NCBI GenBank assembly: GCA_028278345.1
Contig: JANQEL010000206.1
Coordinates: 1-64,000, forward strand
From: Myxococcota bacterium
GTDB taxonomy: Bacteria > Myxococcota_A > UBA9160 > UBA4427
Length of the DNA stretch: 64,000 bases
Direction of reading: 5' to 3'
Under the pieces are notes generated by a model. The model saw only the letters and a program-made list of their open reading frames with translations, ran no database searches and was not told where the DNA came from. A program made the translations under genes and the position numbers. Positions 18,279-26,909 of the stretch are shown piece after piece. The first letter of the stretch is position 1. The number at the start of each line of letters is the position of its first letter.

Positions 18279-18317
18279 GTGGCAGGAGGGCCGAATCAGG
18301 GGGTTGGAGGGCAAACC

Positions 18318-18791
18318 ATGAGCGACTCGACCCCGGAGACCGAAACCTCGGTCGTCGCGGAAATCGAAGCCAAGAAGCAACAGCATCGCCGCGTCAGCGT
18401 CCGCGTACCGATCCGCATTTCGTCGGTCGACCCCGAGCGCGATCCCAAGACGGGCAAGCTCTACTTCTTCACCTCGGAAGAGGTTTCGGCCAACATCTCG
18501 CGTGGCGGTGCGTTCGTCGCGACCCCGGAAGACATACCGCAGGGTCGTCGCGTGCTCGTCGAGATCGACATTCCGAACGGCTCGAACATCCAGACCCTCG
18601 GTCGTGTCGTGTGGAAGCGCCTGGGATCGGGCAAGGTCGACGTGTCGCCAAACACCCGCCCGGGGGTGGGGATCGAGTTCACCGGGGGTCGCCCGGAGCA
18701 GTTGAACGAGCTCGACCGCTATATCACCTCCGCTTCGCGCCGCCGAACGGCGCCCGCAGACGTGGGCACGAGCAAGCAGCCGACGACCTGA
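18318..18791 (+). CDS. PilZ-domain protein (c-di-GMP effector)
   Basis: This 157-residue protein has a hydrophilic start and one PilZ domain. The first c-di-GMP motif is QHRRVSVRVP (an RxxxR form at about 24-31). The second is ANISRGGAFV, corresponding to D/NxSxxG. A strand with GVGIEF closes the domain. Both ligand motifs look intact, so it probably binds c-di-GMP. GGAGG is seven bases before the ATG at 18318, which fixes the start. Targets cannot be named; the MSHA pilus cluster 2 kb downstream is also a c-di-GMP-linked machine. A second PilZ protein lies at the right end of the window. Confidence 0.85.
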   Translation: MSDSTPETETSVVAEIEAKKQQHRRVSVRVPIRISSVDPERDPKTGKLYFFTSEEVSANISRGGAFVATPEDIPQGRRVLVEIDIPNGSNIQTLGRVVWKRLGSGKVDVSPNTRPGVGIEFTGGRPEQLNELDRYITSASRRRTAPADVGTSKQPTT

Positions 18792-18879
18792 AGCCCCGCT
18801 CGCTGCCGCGCCCCCAGCCGCGCTCGACGTGTACCATGGGGACGGACGGCTGAATCCACCACCGCGGATGCACGACTCG

Positions 18880-19677
18880 ATGGCCAGTAGCGAGAAGCAG
18901 AGCGAAGTGAACGTACGTGCCCCCGTTCGCGCGATCGTCTTCGACCTGTTCGACACCCTCGTCGATCTCTACACCGAGAAGCTTCCCCACATCGAGTATC
19001 GCGGGCACATGATCCCCGCTTCGGCGCGCGCACTCCACGCGGCGCTTCCGCATCGCAGCGGCATCGACTTCGACATGTTCGCGAGCACCCTCGCGGAGGT
19101 CGACAAGGAGTTCCAGAAGTCCCACTACAAGGAGGGGATCGAACTCCCGAGCGACACGCGATTTGCCGCGCTCTGCGATCGACTCGGCGTCTCTGATGCA
19201 AAGCTTCCGAGCATCATGGCCCACGTTCACATGGGCCTGCTGCGCGAGCAGGTCGCGATGCCGCTACACCACCTCGGCTTGCTCGGCTCGCTCTCGAACC
19301 GCGTGCAGCTCGGCCTGTGCTCGAACTTCAGTCATACGGTCACGGCCCTCACCATCCTCGAGGACTACGGCCTGCACTCCCACCTCGATGCGATCGTGAT
19401 CTCGGAAGAGGTGGGCATCCGCAAGCCGCGCACCGAGATCTTCGAAGCCGTGCTCGACGAACTCGCGGTGGCGCCCGAAGAGGTGCTGCACGTGGGTGAC
19501 TCGTTGGGGGCCGACGTCGACGGTGCTTCGGCCCTCGGCATTCGCAGTGTCTGGATCACTCGCCGGGTGAAGGAACCCGAAACCAGTCTGGAAAACCACG
19601 ACGGCGCCGCACCCGACTACCAGATCGACGATCTTGCCGACCTCGAGTGCATCCTCGACGAAACCTCGACCGCCTGA
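18880..19677 (+). CDS. HAD-superfamily hydrolase
   Basis: This is a 265-residue haloacid-dehalogenase-type phosphatase. Motif I is VFDLFDTLVD, with both aspartates. Motif II is the serine in LCSNFS, motif III the lysine in GIRKPRTEIF, and motif IV is HVGDSLGADVDGA. The cap insertion between motifs I and II is helical (subfamily I). All catalytic residues are present. It likely dephosphorylates a small metabolite of unknown identity. The start is uncertain: ATG codons at 18868 and 18880 and a GTG at 18829 are in frame, and none has a strong ribosome-binding site. I prefer 18880 because the conserved domain begins about 20 residues later. Confidence 0.85.
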   Translation: MASSEKQSEVNVRAPVRAIVFDLFDTLVDLYTEKLPHIEYRGHMIPASARALHAALPHRSGIDFDMFASTLAEVDKEFQKSHYKEGIELPSDTRFAALCDRLGVSDAKLPSIMAHVHMGLLREQVAMPLHHLGLLGSLSNRVQLGLCSNFSHTVTALTILEDYGLHSHLDAIVISEEVGIRKPRTEIFEAVLDELAVAPEEVLHVGDSLGADVDGASALGIRSVWITRRVKEPETSLENHDGAAPDYQIDDLADLECILDETSTA

Positions 19678-19680
19678 CTC

Positions 19681-20244
19681 CTAGCGGCCGAAGGTCTCGT
19701 GCGCGCCGATCGGGACGCCGGGCGGTGGCCCACCCGCCTGCAGGGCGAAGTGGTAGAAGAGGATGCCCACGTAGAGGATCAGTGCGCCCCACAGTCCCAT
19801 CCGTGCGACGCGAAAGTTCTTGTGCACGATCAGGATGACGAGCCACAGGCCCACGACCACGCACTTCTGAAGCAGGAAGAGCATGTCGTTCGCCTGGATG
19901 AGCATGTCCATCAGCGGGTTGCCTTCGCCGCCCCCCATCTCGAGCCAGCGCAGGGTGAAGAAGGCATCGAGAATGTTCAGGACCAGCACACCGATGGTGA
20001 GCATGACGTCCTCGCGCGAGTAGGTGTCGACGTAGATGTTGTCGCGCTCGCCTGCTCGACGTCCCCGCCGGCGGCGATGGAAGCCCAGCAGCGAATCCCA
20101 ACCGCGTGTCGGCGCGTCACGTCGATCGGGCGTGCGCCGTCGATCGACGCCGCCGTGGACGTAGCCTCTGCCCTCGTCGTCGGATGCTTCGACGGGGACG
20201 AGTCGAAGTTGGGGTTCGTCTTTGGCCTGGGGGTCGCTCGACAA
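19681..20244 (-). CDS. DUF5658-like membrane protein
   Basis: The protein is about 187 residues. An Arg-rich hydrophilic N-terminal part is followed by a hydrophobic C-terminal part with about three membrane helices. The loop after the first helix, LDAFFTLRWLEMGGGEGNPLM, matches the signature of DUF5658 membrane proteins, whose role is unknown. The start is uncertain. The TTG at 20244 has GGAG six bases upstream; in-frame GTG codons at 20247, 20256, 20262 and 20388 are alternatives, but the sequence before 20262 looks non-coding. It lies downstream of apaG on the same strand and may share its transcript. Confidence 0.6.
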   Translation of the reverse strand: MSSDPQAKDEPQLRLVPVEASDDEGRGYVHGGVDRRRTPDRRDAPTRGWDSLLGFHRRRRGRRAGERDNIYVDTYSREDVMLTIGVLVLNILDAFFTLRWLEMGGGEGNPLMDMLIQANDMLFLLQKCVVVGLWLVILIVHKNFRVARMGLWGALILYVGILFYHFALQAGGPPPGVPIGAHETFGR

Positions 20245-20414
20245 CACGCACTCCACGCTCACGAGAGGGGCACTTCGGTCTTCTCCTATCGGCAGGAGCC
20301 CGCGAGAATCGAAGGTTCTCGCACCCGAAAGCGAGGCTCCGGCGCCTTCGCGCGAGAGTTGCGCGCGTGCGTCCGCCGGGCTGCACACGGTTTACGGGGC
20401 GGACGATGCGCCCG

Positions 20415-20825
20415 TCAGTGGATCGCGTTCGGCTGCCGCAGTTGGAACAGCCGCACTTCCGCCTCGAAGTGGGTGCCGTCTTCTCGGCTCATCTCGTAGG
20501 TGCCACTCATCGACCCGAAGGGCGTCTGCAGCGGGCATCCCGAGGTGTATTCGAACGCCTGCCCGGGCTCGAGCGCGGGCTGTTTCCCGACGACCCCCGG
20601 TCCGTGCACTTCTTCGGACTTCCCGGTCGCGTCGAGGATCAGCCAATTCCGGTTCAGCAGCTTCACGCTCTGATCGGATTCATTGGCGATCGTGATCGTA
20701 TAGAGGAAGAACCACTGACTCTGTTCCGGCGCGGAGTGCTCCGCCGAGTAGCGTGCCCGCACGCTGACGCGAACACCGTCGGTCACGGCCTCCGAAGTCG
20801 TCACGCTGGTATCTTCTTCCGACAT
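20415..20825 (-). CDS. apaG: ApaG-domain protein
   Basis: This is a 136-residue protein of the ApaG/DUF525 family. It has an immunoglobulin-like beta fold and the typical sequence FLYTITIANES, LLNRNWLILDATG and VVGKQPALEPG. Near the end come the conserved segments YTSGCPL, GSMSGTYEM and F.VRLF. Length and sequence fit the family throughout. ApaG was once linked to Co/Mg resistance in enterobacteria, but its biochemical role is unsettled. The ATG at 20825 starts just before the domain. It is 116 bases downstream of mshP, the last pilus gene, in the place where mshQ sits in Vibrio-type clusters. Confidence 0.9.
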   Translation of the reverse strand: MSEEDTSVTTSEAVTDGVRVSVRARYSAEHSAPEQSQWFFLYTITIANESDQSVKLLNRNWLILDATGKSEEVHGPGVVGKQPALEPGQAFEYTSGCPLQTPFGSMSGTYEMSREDGTHFEAEVRLFQLRQPNAIH

Positions 20826-20941
20826 CGGCGCGAAGGCTAGCAGCTTGGGGTTTCGGGGCGACGGGGAAGCTCGTGACGAGTGCTTTCGCGCTGGTGTTTC
20901 GACGTGCAGCGGCATCAGTGTCGTGCACGTGATGTGCAGCG

Positions 20942-21349
20942 CTACTGCACGATGGTGACCGCGACACTTCGTGCGACGTAGTCGCGTGAGCCGAAGCTTC
21001 CGTAGTCGGCCGTCGACTCGATCTGCAGGATCGATCGCGAGGTGGTCCCCTCGACATGGGTCGAGGAGGAGCACGTCACGGCGACGTCGAAACCGGCGGC
21101 CGCGCCTTCGCTCAATGTGAAGGTGGCGGCTGGGCAGCTTCCCGGCGTGGCCGCCGCCTCGTAGAGCGCCCACTCCGCCCCGCTACGCGCCGCGTGATAG
21201 GCGCGCGCGCCCAACAGCGCGAACGAAGAAGTCGACTGGTGCTCGGCGCCGAGTCGCACCATCACGCTCCCCGCCCCGGCGAGCATCACCAGGATGAACA
21301 GTGCGGCGACGAGGGCAAAGCCCCTTCGATGTCGGGGTTCGAACGTCAT
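20942..21349 (-). CDS. mshP: MshP-like minor pilin/assembly protein
   Basis: This 135-residue protein begins with RRGFALVAALFILVMLAG, a PilX/MshP-type leader lacking the usual Glu5. The membrane helix is followed by HQSTSSFALLGARAYHAARSGAEWALYEA, the characteristic MshP helix, and a small domain with a likely disulphide pair. Its ATG overlaps the mshO stop (ATGA), so it is translationally coupled. It is the last gene of the pilus cluster. MshP is thought to be a tip or priming component. The assignment rests on the leader type and the conserved position after mshO. Confidence 0.85.
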   Translation of the reverse strand: MTFEPRHRRGFALVAALFILVMLAGAGSVMVRLGAEHQSTSSFALLGARAYHAARSGAEWALYEAAATPGSCPAATFTLSEGAAAGFDVAVTCSSSTHVEGTTSRSILQIESTADYGSFGSRDYVARSVAVTIVQ

Positions 21350-22236
21350 GGGCTGTTGTCCACGTGAACCTGGTGCAGGACTCGAACGCGCTCACCGGCA
21401 TCGGCGAGCACGAGTTCGATGGTGACAAGACCAGCCCGTTGGGGTGTGCCCGGCGAGTAGTCGAAGCTGCAGTCGTCGACGAGGTCGACCATCAGGACCG
21501 AGGTCGCACTCGACAGAGGGGCCGCGCTCGGATTCGTGGGCTGCAAAGAAGTGATGTCATAGGACCAGTAGCGGGTCAGCGTGTCGCCCGAGAGATCGCA
21601 GTCGTAGGTGATCGGCGTGTCGATCACGTAGAGGCGCTGTTCGGGGGATTCGAAGGCGAACTCGTGAGAGGCCGAGAGGTTGATCTGCTGCTCGTCTCCG
21701 TCGGCCGTGATCGTGATGTCGGTTTCGTCGGGGGTCACGATGCCGGGATTCGCATCGGTCGCGGCGTCGCTGTAGATCGCGCTTCCCGTGTTGTAGATCG
21801 CGATGCGGTGGCCATTGTTGAGCGGCGTACCCAGGGTGAACGAGAGGTGCTGAAAGCTGCCGAGGATGTTGAAGTCGGTATCTCCCGCGAACGAGAGGAT
21901 GTCGCTCGCGGTCGAGTGATCGTTGCCGCCGCCGTTGTCGCCCGCTTCTCGCCTGTAGCGCGCGCCGTCGACCGCCCGCAGGAATTCGATCGTCTCACCG
22001 CCGGCTGCGATGCGCACGCTGTTCGGCAGGGCGCGTCGCAGATCCCGCGCGATGCGCCGCGAGGCCGCGTCGGCGAAGTCGACGAGTTGCGCCCTGCGGC
22101 TCAGGTCGCGATAGCTCGCAAACGGAATCCCGATCAAACGCGAGAGCCCGACCCCCATGATCCCGACGAGGACGATCGCGATCACGAGTTCGACCATGGA
22201 GAACCCGCCGCGCCTGCGATCCTTCGACACCGGCAT
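21346..22236 (-). CDS. mshO: MshO-like minor pseudopilin
   Basis: This is a 296-residue prepilin-like protein with leader GGFSMVELVIAIVLVGIMG, so cleavage should occur between Gly and Phe and Glu5 is kept. The long globular domain (IARDLRRALPNSVRI...) is typical of MshO/GspJ-class minor pilins. It contains a Cys pair in ITYDCDLSG and VDDCSFDYS. The ATG at 22236 lies two bases after the mshD stop and its own stop overlaps the mshP start. It should sit in the initiating tip complex of the MSHA-type pilus. Confidence 0.85.
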   Translation of the reverse strand: MPVSKDRRRGGFSMVELVIAIVLVGIMGVGLSRLIGIPFASYRDLSRRAQLVDFADAASRRIARDLRRALPNSVRIAAGGETIEFLRAVDGARYRREAGDNGGGNDHSTASDILSFAGDTDFNILGSFQHLSFTLGTPLNNGHRIAIYNTGSAIYSDAATDANPGIVTPDETDITITADGDEQQINLSASHEFAFESPEQRLYVIDTPITYDCDLSGDTLTRYWSYDITSLQPTNPSAAPLSSATSVLMVDLVDDCSFDYSPGTPQRAGLVTIELVLADAGERVRVLHQVHVDNSP

Positions 22237-22238
22237 CC

Positions 22239-22721
22239 TCAGCTCCTCGACCGGTAGCCGCTGAGGGAGATGTCGACGTTGGCCGAGTGTTGCACGCGCA
22301 CGTCGATGCGAAGCACTTCGCTGCTTCCCGAAAGCGTGTTGAGGGTGGCGGTGGTGTCGACCGTGACGTCGATCGTGTAGGCCTCGAGGCCGCTGATCGC
22401 GTTGCCGTTCTGGTCCTCGGCGCCGCTGTCCGAAAGCCCGTTGTAGTCGCAGACGTTGTCGTAGAGGTCGCGACTCCCCTCGGCGGCCGGGCATACGGCG
22501 CCGGTGATCGGGTCGAGGTCGGGATCGATGTAGGGCTGCAGGCTGATCTCTTCGAGGTAGGTCTCGGCGATCACGATTGCCTGCTCGAGCAACATGGGAT
22601 CCGCCGACGCGCGGAGCGTCCGCTCCATCACGGAGAGGGTCCCGGTGAGGGCGACCGAGAGCACGACCATGGCGATCACGATCTCGATCAGCGAAAAGCC
22701 CGCCCGACCTTCACGGAACAT
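22239..22721 (-). CDS. mshD: MshD-like minor pilin
   Basis: This 160-residue prepilin-like protein has a short leader and the sequence AGFSLIEIVIAMVVLSVAL, with cleavage expected after Gly and Glu5 present. The globular part includes AETYLEEISLQPY, characteristic of MshD, and a Cys pair. I chose the ATG at 22721 because it leaves a normal six- to seven-residue leader; an upstream start at 22763 would lengthen it. It overlaps mshC by 11 nt. It is predicted to be a minor pilin in the pilus tip complex. Confidence 0.85.
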   Translation of the reverse strand: MFREGRAGFSLIEIVIAMVVLSVALTGTLSVMERTLRASADPMLLEQAIVIAETYLEEISLQPYIDPDLDPITGAVCPAAEGSRDLYDNVCDYNGLSDSGAEDQNGNAISGLEAYTIDVTVDTTATLNTLSGSSEVLRIDVRVQHSANVDISLSGYRSRS

Positions 22722-23202
22722 GGATGTATCCCGATTCACCGAGGGCCGAGATCGAGAGGCCACCGATGCTCACGGTCACGTCGGTGGGCACGTCGCCCGC
22801 GTTCACCACGCGACCGAGTTCGTCGAAGTACACCGGATCGAGGGTACTCGAAACGGTCACCCCGGAAGGCCGGTCTCCGGTGTAGCCCGAAGCGCCGCTC
22901 GCGGGATCGAATACGGCCTGGCTCCAGGCCCCCGAGTCACAGCTCGCCCGCTGCAAGAGCACGTAGCCACTGCTCGTGAAGTCGAATTGCACGGGGCAAT
23001 GACTCGCAACGGCGAGTTTGCGCGCGTAGCGAAGCGCGCCCAGCGTTTCCCGGTGATGGAAACGCGTGTCCTTCGACGTCGCGTCGAGGAAGCGGGGTGC
23101 AGCGGTCACACTCAGGATCCCGATGATCGAGATCAGCACCACCAACTCGGTAATCGTGAAGCCCCCGCGCGATCCGGGTCGCGGCGGACGGCGATCAACC
23201 AT
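22711..23202 (-). CDS. mshC: MshC-like minor pilin
   Basis: This is a 163-residue prepilin-like protein with leader RGGFTITELVVLISIIGILSV and Glu5 present. The following APRFLDATSKDTRFHHRETLGALRYARKLAVAS is the typical GspH/FimT-type helix of MshC. A Cys pair (SHCPVQF and RASCDSG) is placed as in other minor pilins. It lies 11 bases after the mshA stop and overlaps mshD. It is expected to be a minor pilin of the MSHA-type pilus. Confidence 0.88.
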   Translation of the reverse strand: MVDRRPPRPGSRGGFTITELVVLISIIGILSVTAAPRFLDATSKDTRFHHRETLGALRYARKLAVASHCPVQFDFTSSGYVLLQRASCDSGAWSQAVFDPASGASGYTGDRPSGVTVSSTLDPVYFDELGRVVNAGDVPTDVTVSIGGLSISALGESGYIHVP

Positions 23203-23213
23203 CGATCGGGCGA

Positions 23214-23717
23214 TCAGGGAGCGGTAATGGTGACCGCTCCGGTCGAGCTGTTGTACGCGATGGAACGGCCCGTCGTTGCGTTCAGCGTGTAGGTGCAGGT
23301 CGGGGTGGCGACCGTGACCTGGTAGTCTTCGCTGGTGTCGGTCGCAACGGTCGGAGCCGAGATGAGCATGTCTTCCCAGAGCGCCTGGCACTCGGCCGCC
23401 GTGATCGTGCCATCGCCGCCAGCCGCCTGGTCGTTCTCCGGCCAACCCGAATCGTTGACACCGATGGTGGTCGAACCCTCGAGGGTGACCGAGTTCACCG
23501 CGGCGGTTCCACCAGAGGCGAGCCAGCCGGTGTGGACGAGATTGACTGCGGACATGTACGAAGCACCAACGCCCTGGACCGAAGCCGAATGAGCCTGGCC
23601 CTGGAGGTCGACGAAGCGCGGGAGCGCCGTCGCAGCCAGGATGCCGAGGATCACGATCACCACGACCAGTTCGACGATCGTGAAGCCCTTCTGCCGTCGT
23701 GCATTTTCCTTGTGCAT
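23214..23717 (-). CDS. mshA: MSHA-type major pilin
   Basis: This 167-residue type IVa-like prepilin has a ten-residue basic leader, RRQKG, cut before FTIVELVVVIVILGILAATALPRF. The helix continues DLQGQAHSASVQGV, matching MshA/MshB pilins. The globular domain carries a C-terminal Cys pair (AECQALWEDM and TPTCTYTLN) as in MSHA pilins. AGGAAGAAGG precedes the ATG. A 200-base non-coding stretch separates it from mshG, the largest gap in the cluster, so it may have its own promoter, as expected for an abundant pilin. Only one major-pilin-type gene is present where Vibrio has mshB and mshA. Confidence 0.9.
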   Translation of the reverse strand: MHKENARRQKGFTIVELVVVIVILGILAATALPRFVDLQGQAHSASVQGVGASYMSAVNLVHTGWLASGGTAAVNSVTLEGSTTIGVNDSGWPENDQAAGGDGTITAAECQALWEDMLISAPTVATDTSEDYQVTVATPTCTYTLNATTGRSIAYNSSTGAVTITAP

Positions 23718-23917
23718 GTCCTTCTTCCTCAGAGATTGGGCGATGCGTTCACCCGGACGTCCGTGGATTGCGAGGTGAGTCCCGTTGTCTCACACCAGGG
23801 TTCACCGCATTCGTCGGTTGAACGGAATTCGAACTTTACGCTCCGGTTGAAACTCGAAAGCGAGATGTGTTCATCGAGTGGCAGCTCTTTGGCAACTGCG
23901 ACGCGGTGCGCTCTCGA

Positions 23918-25147
23918 TCATCCGCCCTTGGCCGCGCCCGCCATCTCCCACATGGGGAGGTAGACAGCGAGTGCGAGAACCAACACGACGCCACCGACGA
24001 AGACGATGAGAATGGGCTCGATCGATTCGCTCACCTTCTTCAGGTCGTAGTCGACCTCGCCCTCGTAGAACTCGGCGACCTGGATCAGCATCTCGGCCAC
24101 GGCACCGGTGTCCTCCCCGATGGCGAGCATCTGGAGCACGAGAGGAGGGAAGAGCCCCGAGTCGCGCGCTGCGTTTGTGAGGGTGTCGCCGCGCTCCACC
24201 GAGTCGAGGATGCCCATGATCTTGTCGCCCACGTAGCGGTTGTCGACGGCGCGCGACACGACGGCGAGGGCCTGGGTGGCGGGGAGCCCGGAGTCGAGGG
24301 TGACCGAGAAGGTCCTCGCAAAGCGCGCGAGCAGGGCGCGTTCCTGAATCGAGCCCGTGACGGGGGCGCGTAGCTTCATTCGGTCGAACCAGAGCCCTCC
24401 GCGATCGGTCAGGGTGAAGCGATGGAAGCCATAGACTGCCGCGGCGATGGCGAGCACGAACCAGTGCCAGTAGGCGACGGAGAACTTCGAGGTCTTGAGC
24501 AACAACTTCGTCGCCCAGGGCAAGCCCGAACCGAAGCTCTCGAACATCGCGCTGAATGGTGGGATCACCCAGATGTTGATGATCGCGACGGCCACCACGA
24601 CGGAGATCAGGACGAAGACCGGATAGCGCGAGGCACTCTTGATTCGCTTGCGGGTTTCCTCTTCGAGTTCGAGATACTTCGACAGCTGCAGGAAGGCTTC
24701 GTCGAGGCGTCCCACCGACTCGCCGATGTGGATGATCGCGACATAGAGGCTCGAGAAGACCGCGGGATACTGCTGCATCGACGCGGCGAGGTTGTGCCCT
24801 GCCTGAAGCCGTTCGGCGATCTCGTTCAGGACGCGCTTGAACTCCACGTTGCGCGCCGTGCTCGCGATGCTCTCGAGGGTCCGGATGATCGGAATGCCCG
24901 CCCGGGTGAGACTGCACATCTGGCGACTGAACATCACGAGATCGGTGAGGCCGATCTGGCGCTGATACCACCAACGCTGGAAGCGGATCTGCAGGTCCGA
25001 GTCGGGTGCGGTTTCGCGGATCCCGATCGGCGTGATCCCCTGTGCGAGCAACTCGCTGGCGACGCCATCAGCGGAGAGCCCCTCGATCGAGCCCTCGACC
25101 GAACGCCCTTCAGCGGACTTACCCTTGTACCGGAACAGCTTGGACAC
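23918..25147 (-). CDS. mshG: MshG inner-membrane platform protein (GspF/PilC family)
   Basis: The 409 residues match the normal length. The N-terminus (LFRYKGKSAEGRSVEGSIEG) and two repeated GspF domains are present: FSRQMCSLTRAGIPI in the first half and FARTFSVTLDSGLPATQAL in the second. Three membrane helices are expected. The protein forms the inner-membrane core of the pilus machine and contacts the MshE ATPase. It starts 14 bases after the mshE stop. Confidence 0.92.
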   Translation of the reverse strand: MSKLFRYKGKSAEGRSVEGSIEGLSADGVASELLAQGITPIGIRETAPDSDLQIRFQRWWYQRQIGLTDLVMFSRQMCSLTRAGIPIIRTLESIASTARNVEFKRVLNEIAERLQAGHNLAASMQQYPAVFSSLYVAIIHIGESVGRLDEAFLQLSKYLELEEETRKRIKSASRYPVFVLISVVVAVAIINIWVIPPFSAMFESFGSGLPWATKLLLKTSKFSVAYWHWFVLAIAAAVYGFHRFTLTDRGGLWFDRMKLRAPVTGSIQERALLARFARTFSVTLDSGLPATQALAVVSRAVDNRYVGDKIMGILDSVERGDTLTNAARDSGLFPPLVLQMLAIGEDTGAVAEMLIQVAEFYEGEVDYDLKKVSESIEPILIVFVGGVVLVLALAVYLPMWEMAGAAKGG

Positions 25148-25161
25148 GCGGCGCCTTCCGT

Positions 25162-26889
25162 TCAGTCGTGATCGTGGATGTCGACCCGTGCGTCTTCGAG
25201 TTCACCGGCGACGCGTACGACTTCTTCGATGCTCGTGATGCCGCGTGCCGCGTACTCGAGGGCGCGATACGAGAGAGGCTGGTAGCCGGGGGCTGCGTAG
25301 GCCGCCTTCGCGTAGGTGGCCGCACAGTTGTCGCGCAGGGCCGACGCCATCTCGCCGCTGACCTCGAGGAACTCGTACACGCCGACCCGGCCGCGGTAGC
25401 CCGTGTTGTTGCAGCGTGGACAGCCGATGCCGAGCTTGAACTGCAGGCCCTGGGCTCGCTCCCCCACCATCGCGCGGATCCACTCCTGCTCGATCTGTCG
25501 CGGTTCGTAGGGCTCCGCGCACGACTTGCAGAGCTTGCGGATCAGGCGCTGTGCGATCACGGCACGCAGGGCGGTCGCGACGAGGAAGCCATCGACCCCC
25601 ATGTCGAGGATGCGCGAAGCCGTACTCGGGGCATCGTTGGTGTGCAGCGTCGCAAACACGAGGTGACCGGTCATCGCCGCGCGCATGCCGATCTCGGCGG
25701 TCTCCTGGTCGCGCATCTCACCGACCATCACGACATCGGGGTCCTGACGCAGGGCGGCGCGCAGCACACTCGAGAAGGTGAGCCCGATCTTGTGATTGAT
25801 CTGCACCTGGTTGAGGCGGGGGATGCGGTACTCCACCGGGTCCTCGACGGTGATGATCTTGCTGCTCGGATTGTTGAGTTCGGTGAGCGCCGCGTAGAGG
25901 GTCGTGGTCTTGCCGCTACCGGTGGGGCCGGTCACCAGGATCAGGCCGTGGGGGCGATGGATCAGGGTGCGGAAGCGGGCGAGCATCTTCTCCGGCATTC
26001 CGATCTGGTCGAGGCCGAGGTGTTCTTCGCTCTGATCGAGCAGGCGGATCACCACCGATTCGCCGTGCTGCACCGGCATCGTCGAGAGACGGACGTCGAT
26101 GCTGCGGTTGCTCACCCGGATGTTGAAGCGCCCGTCCTGGGGCAGGCGCTTCTCCGAGATGTCGAGGCCGCTCATCAGCTTGAGGCGCAGCACCAGGGCC
26201 GGCGCGATGCGCTTCTCCTTCATCACCTGCTCTTGCAGCACACCGTCGACGCGCTGGCGAATACGCAGCACGTTCTCGTCGGGCTCGATGTGGATGTCCG
26301 ACGAGTTGATCTGGATGGCGTCCTCGAAGATCGACTTGAGCAGACGCACGACGGGGGCGTCGCTCTCCTCGACCTTCGATTCGAGCATCGATAGATCGAC
26401 CGCGCTGCCGTGAAGCTCTTCGTCGAGTTCTTCGGCGAGGCTGCTGATCTCGTCGGTCTTGCGGTAGACGAGATCGATCGTGTGGAGGATCTCGGATTCG
26501 CGTACCACCGCGGGATGGACGTTGCGCTTGAGGGTTCGCTCGATTTCGTCGAGGGCGAAGATGTTCGTCGGATCCGCCATGCCGACGAGCAGGTGATCCT
26601 TGCGATCCTCGAGCACGACGGCGCGGAAGCGGCGGGCGTAGGTCTCGGGAAGGGTCTTGACCACCTCGGCCTGCACGTTGAACTGCCCGAGATCCACACA
26701 GGGAATGTCGAGTTGCTCCGAGAGGAAGCTCAGCAGACCGTCTTCGTCGAGGAAGCCTTCGGCGATGAGCTGGCGGCCGAGCTTGAGCCCCGTCTTCTTT
26801 TGTTCCGCGAGGGCGGTCTCGAGCTGGTCTTCGCTGATGACCCCGTTCGAGACGAGCAGCTCGCCAATGCGGATCTTCTTGCGCTTCAT
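25162..26889 (-). CDS. mshE: MshE pilus extension ATPase with c-di-GMP-binding MshEN domain
   Basis: This is a 575-residue GspE/PilB-family ATPase. The N-terminal MshEN domain has two tandem ligand motifs. The first is RIGELLVSNGVISEDQL (7-23), continuing to AEQ at 30; the second is KLGRQLIAEG with the following LLSFLSEQ. Both are intact, so c-di-GMP binding is expected, as known for Vibrio MshE. The motor domain shows the Asp box (ITVEDPVEYR), Walker A GPTGSGKT (321-328), Walker B (VVMVGEMRD) and His box (ATLHTNDA). A zinc-binding tetracysteine, C454xxC457...C490xxC493, follows. I chose the ATG at 26889 because MshEN starts directly after it. It powers pilus extension. Confidence 0.95.
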   Translation of the reverse strand: MKRKKIRIGELLVSNGVISEDQLETALAEQKKTGLKLGRQLIAEGFLDEDGLLSFLSEQLDIPCVDLGQFNVQAEVVKTLPETYARRFRAVVLEDRKDHLLVGMADPTNIFALDEIERTLKRNVHPAVVRESEILHTIDLVYRKTDEISSLAEELDEELHGSAVDLSMLESKVEESDAPVVRLLKSIFEDAIQINSSDIHIEPDENVLRIRQRVDGVLQEQVMKEKRIAPALVLRLKLMSGLDISEKRLPQDGRFNIRVSNRSIDVRLSTMPVQHGESVVIRLLDQSEEHLGLDQIGMPEKMLARFRTLIHRPHGLILVTGPTGSGKTTTLYAALTELNNPSSKIITVEDPVEYRIPRLNQVQINHKIGLTFSSVLRAALRQDPDVVMVGEMRDQETAEIGMRAAMTGHLVFATLHTNDAPSTASRILDMGVDGFLVATALRAVIAQRLIRKLCKSCAEPYEPRQIEQEWIRAMVGERAQGLQFKLGIGCPRCNNTGYRGRVGVYEFLEVSGEMASALRDNCAATYAKAAYAAPGYQPLSYRALEYAARGITSIEEVVRVAGELEDARVDIHDHD

Positions 26890-26909
26890 CCTTGGCTCTC
26901 TGTTGCGGG

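Noticed and set aside
18269..18297. Sigma-28-like TAAAGCTT...GCCGAATC upstream of the PilZ gene
   Set aside because: The spacer is 13 instead of 11 bases and the transcript start would fall on the Shine-Dalgarno sequence, leaving almost no leader.
23879..23894. Good sigma-54-like sequence TGGCAG-N5-TGGCA near the pilin gene
   Set aside because: It is on the plus strand and would transcribe away from mshA, antisense to mshG. The reverse orientation does not match the consensus.
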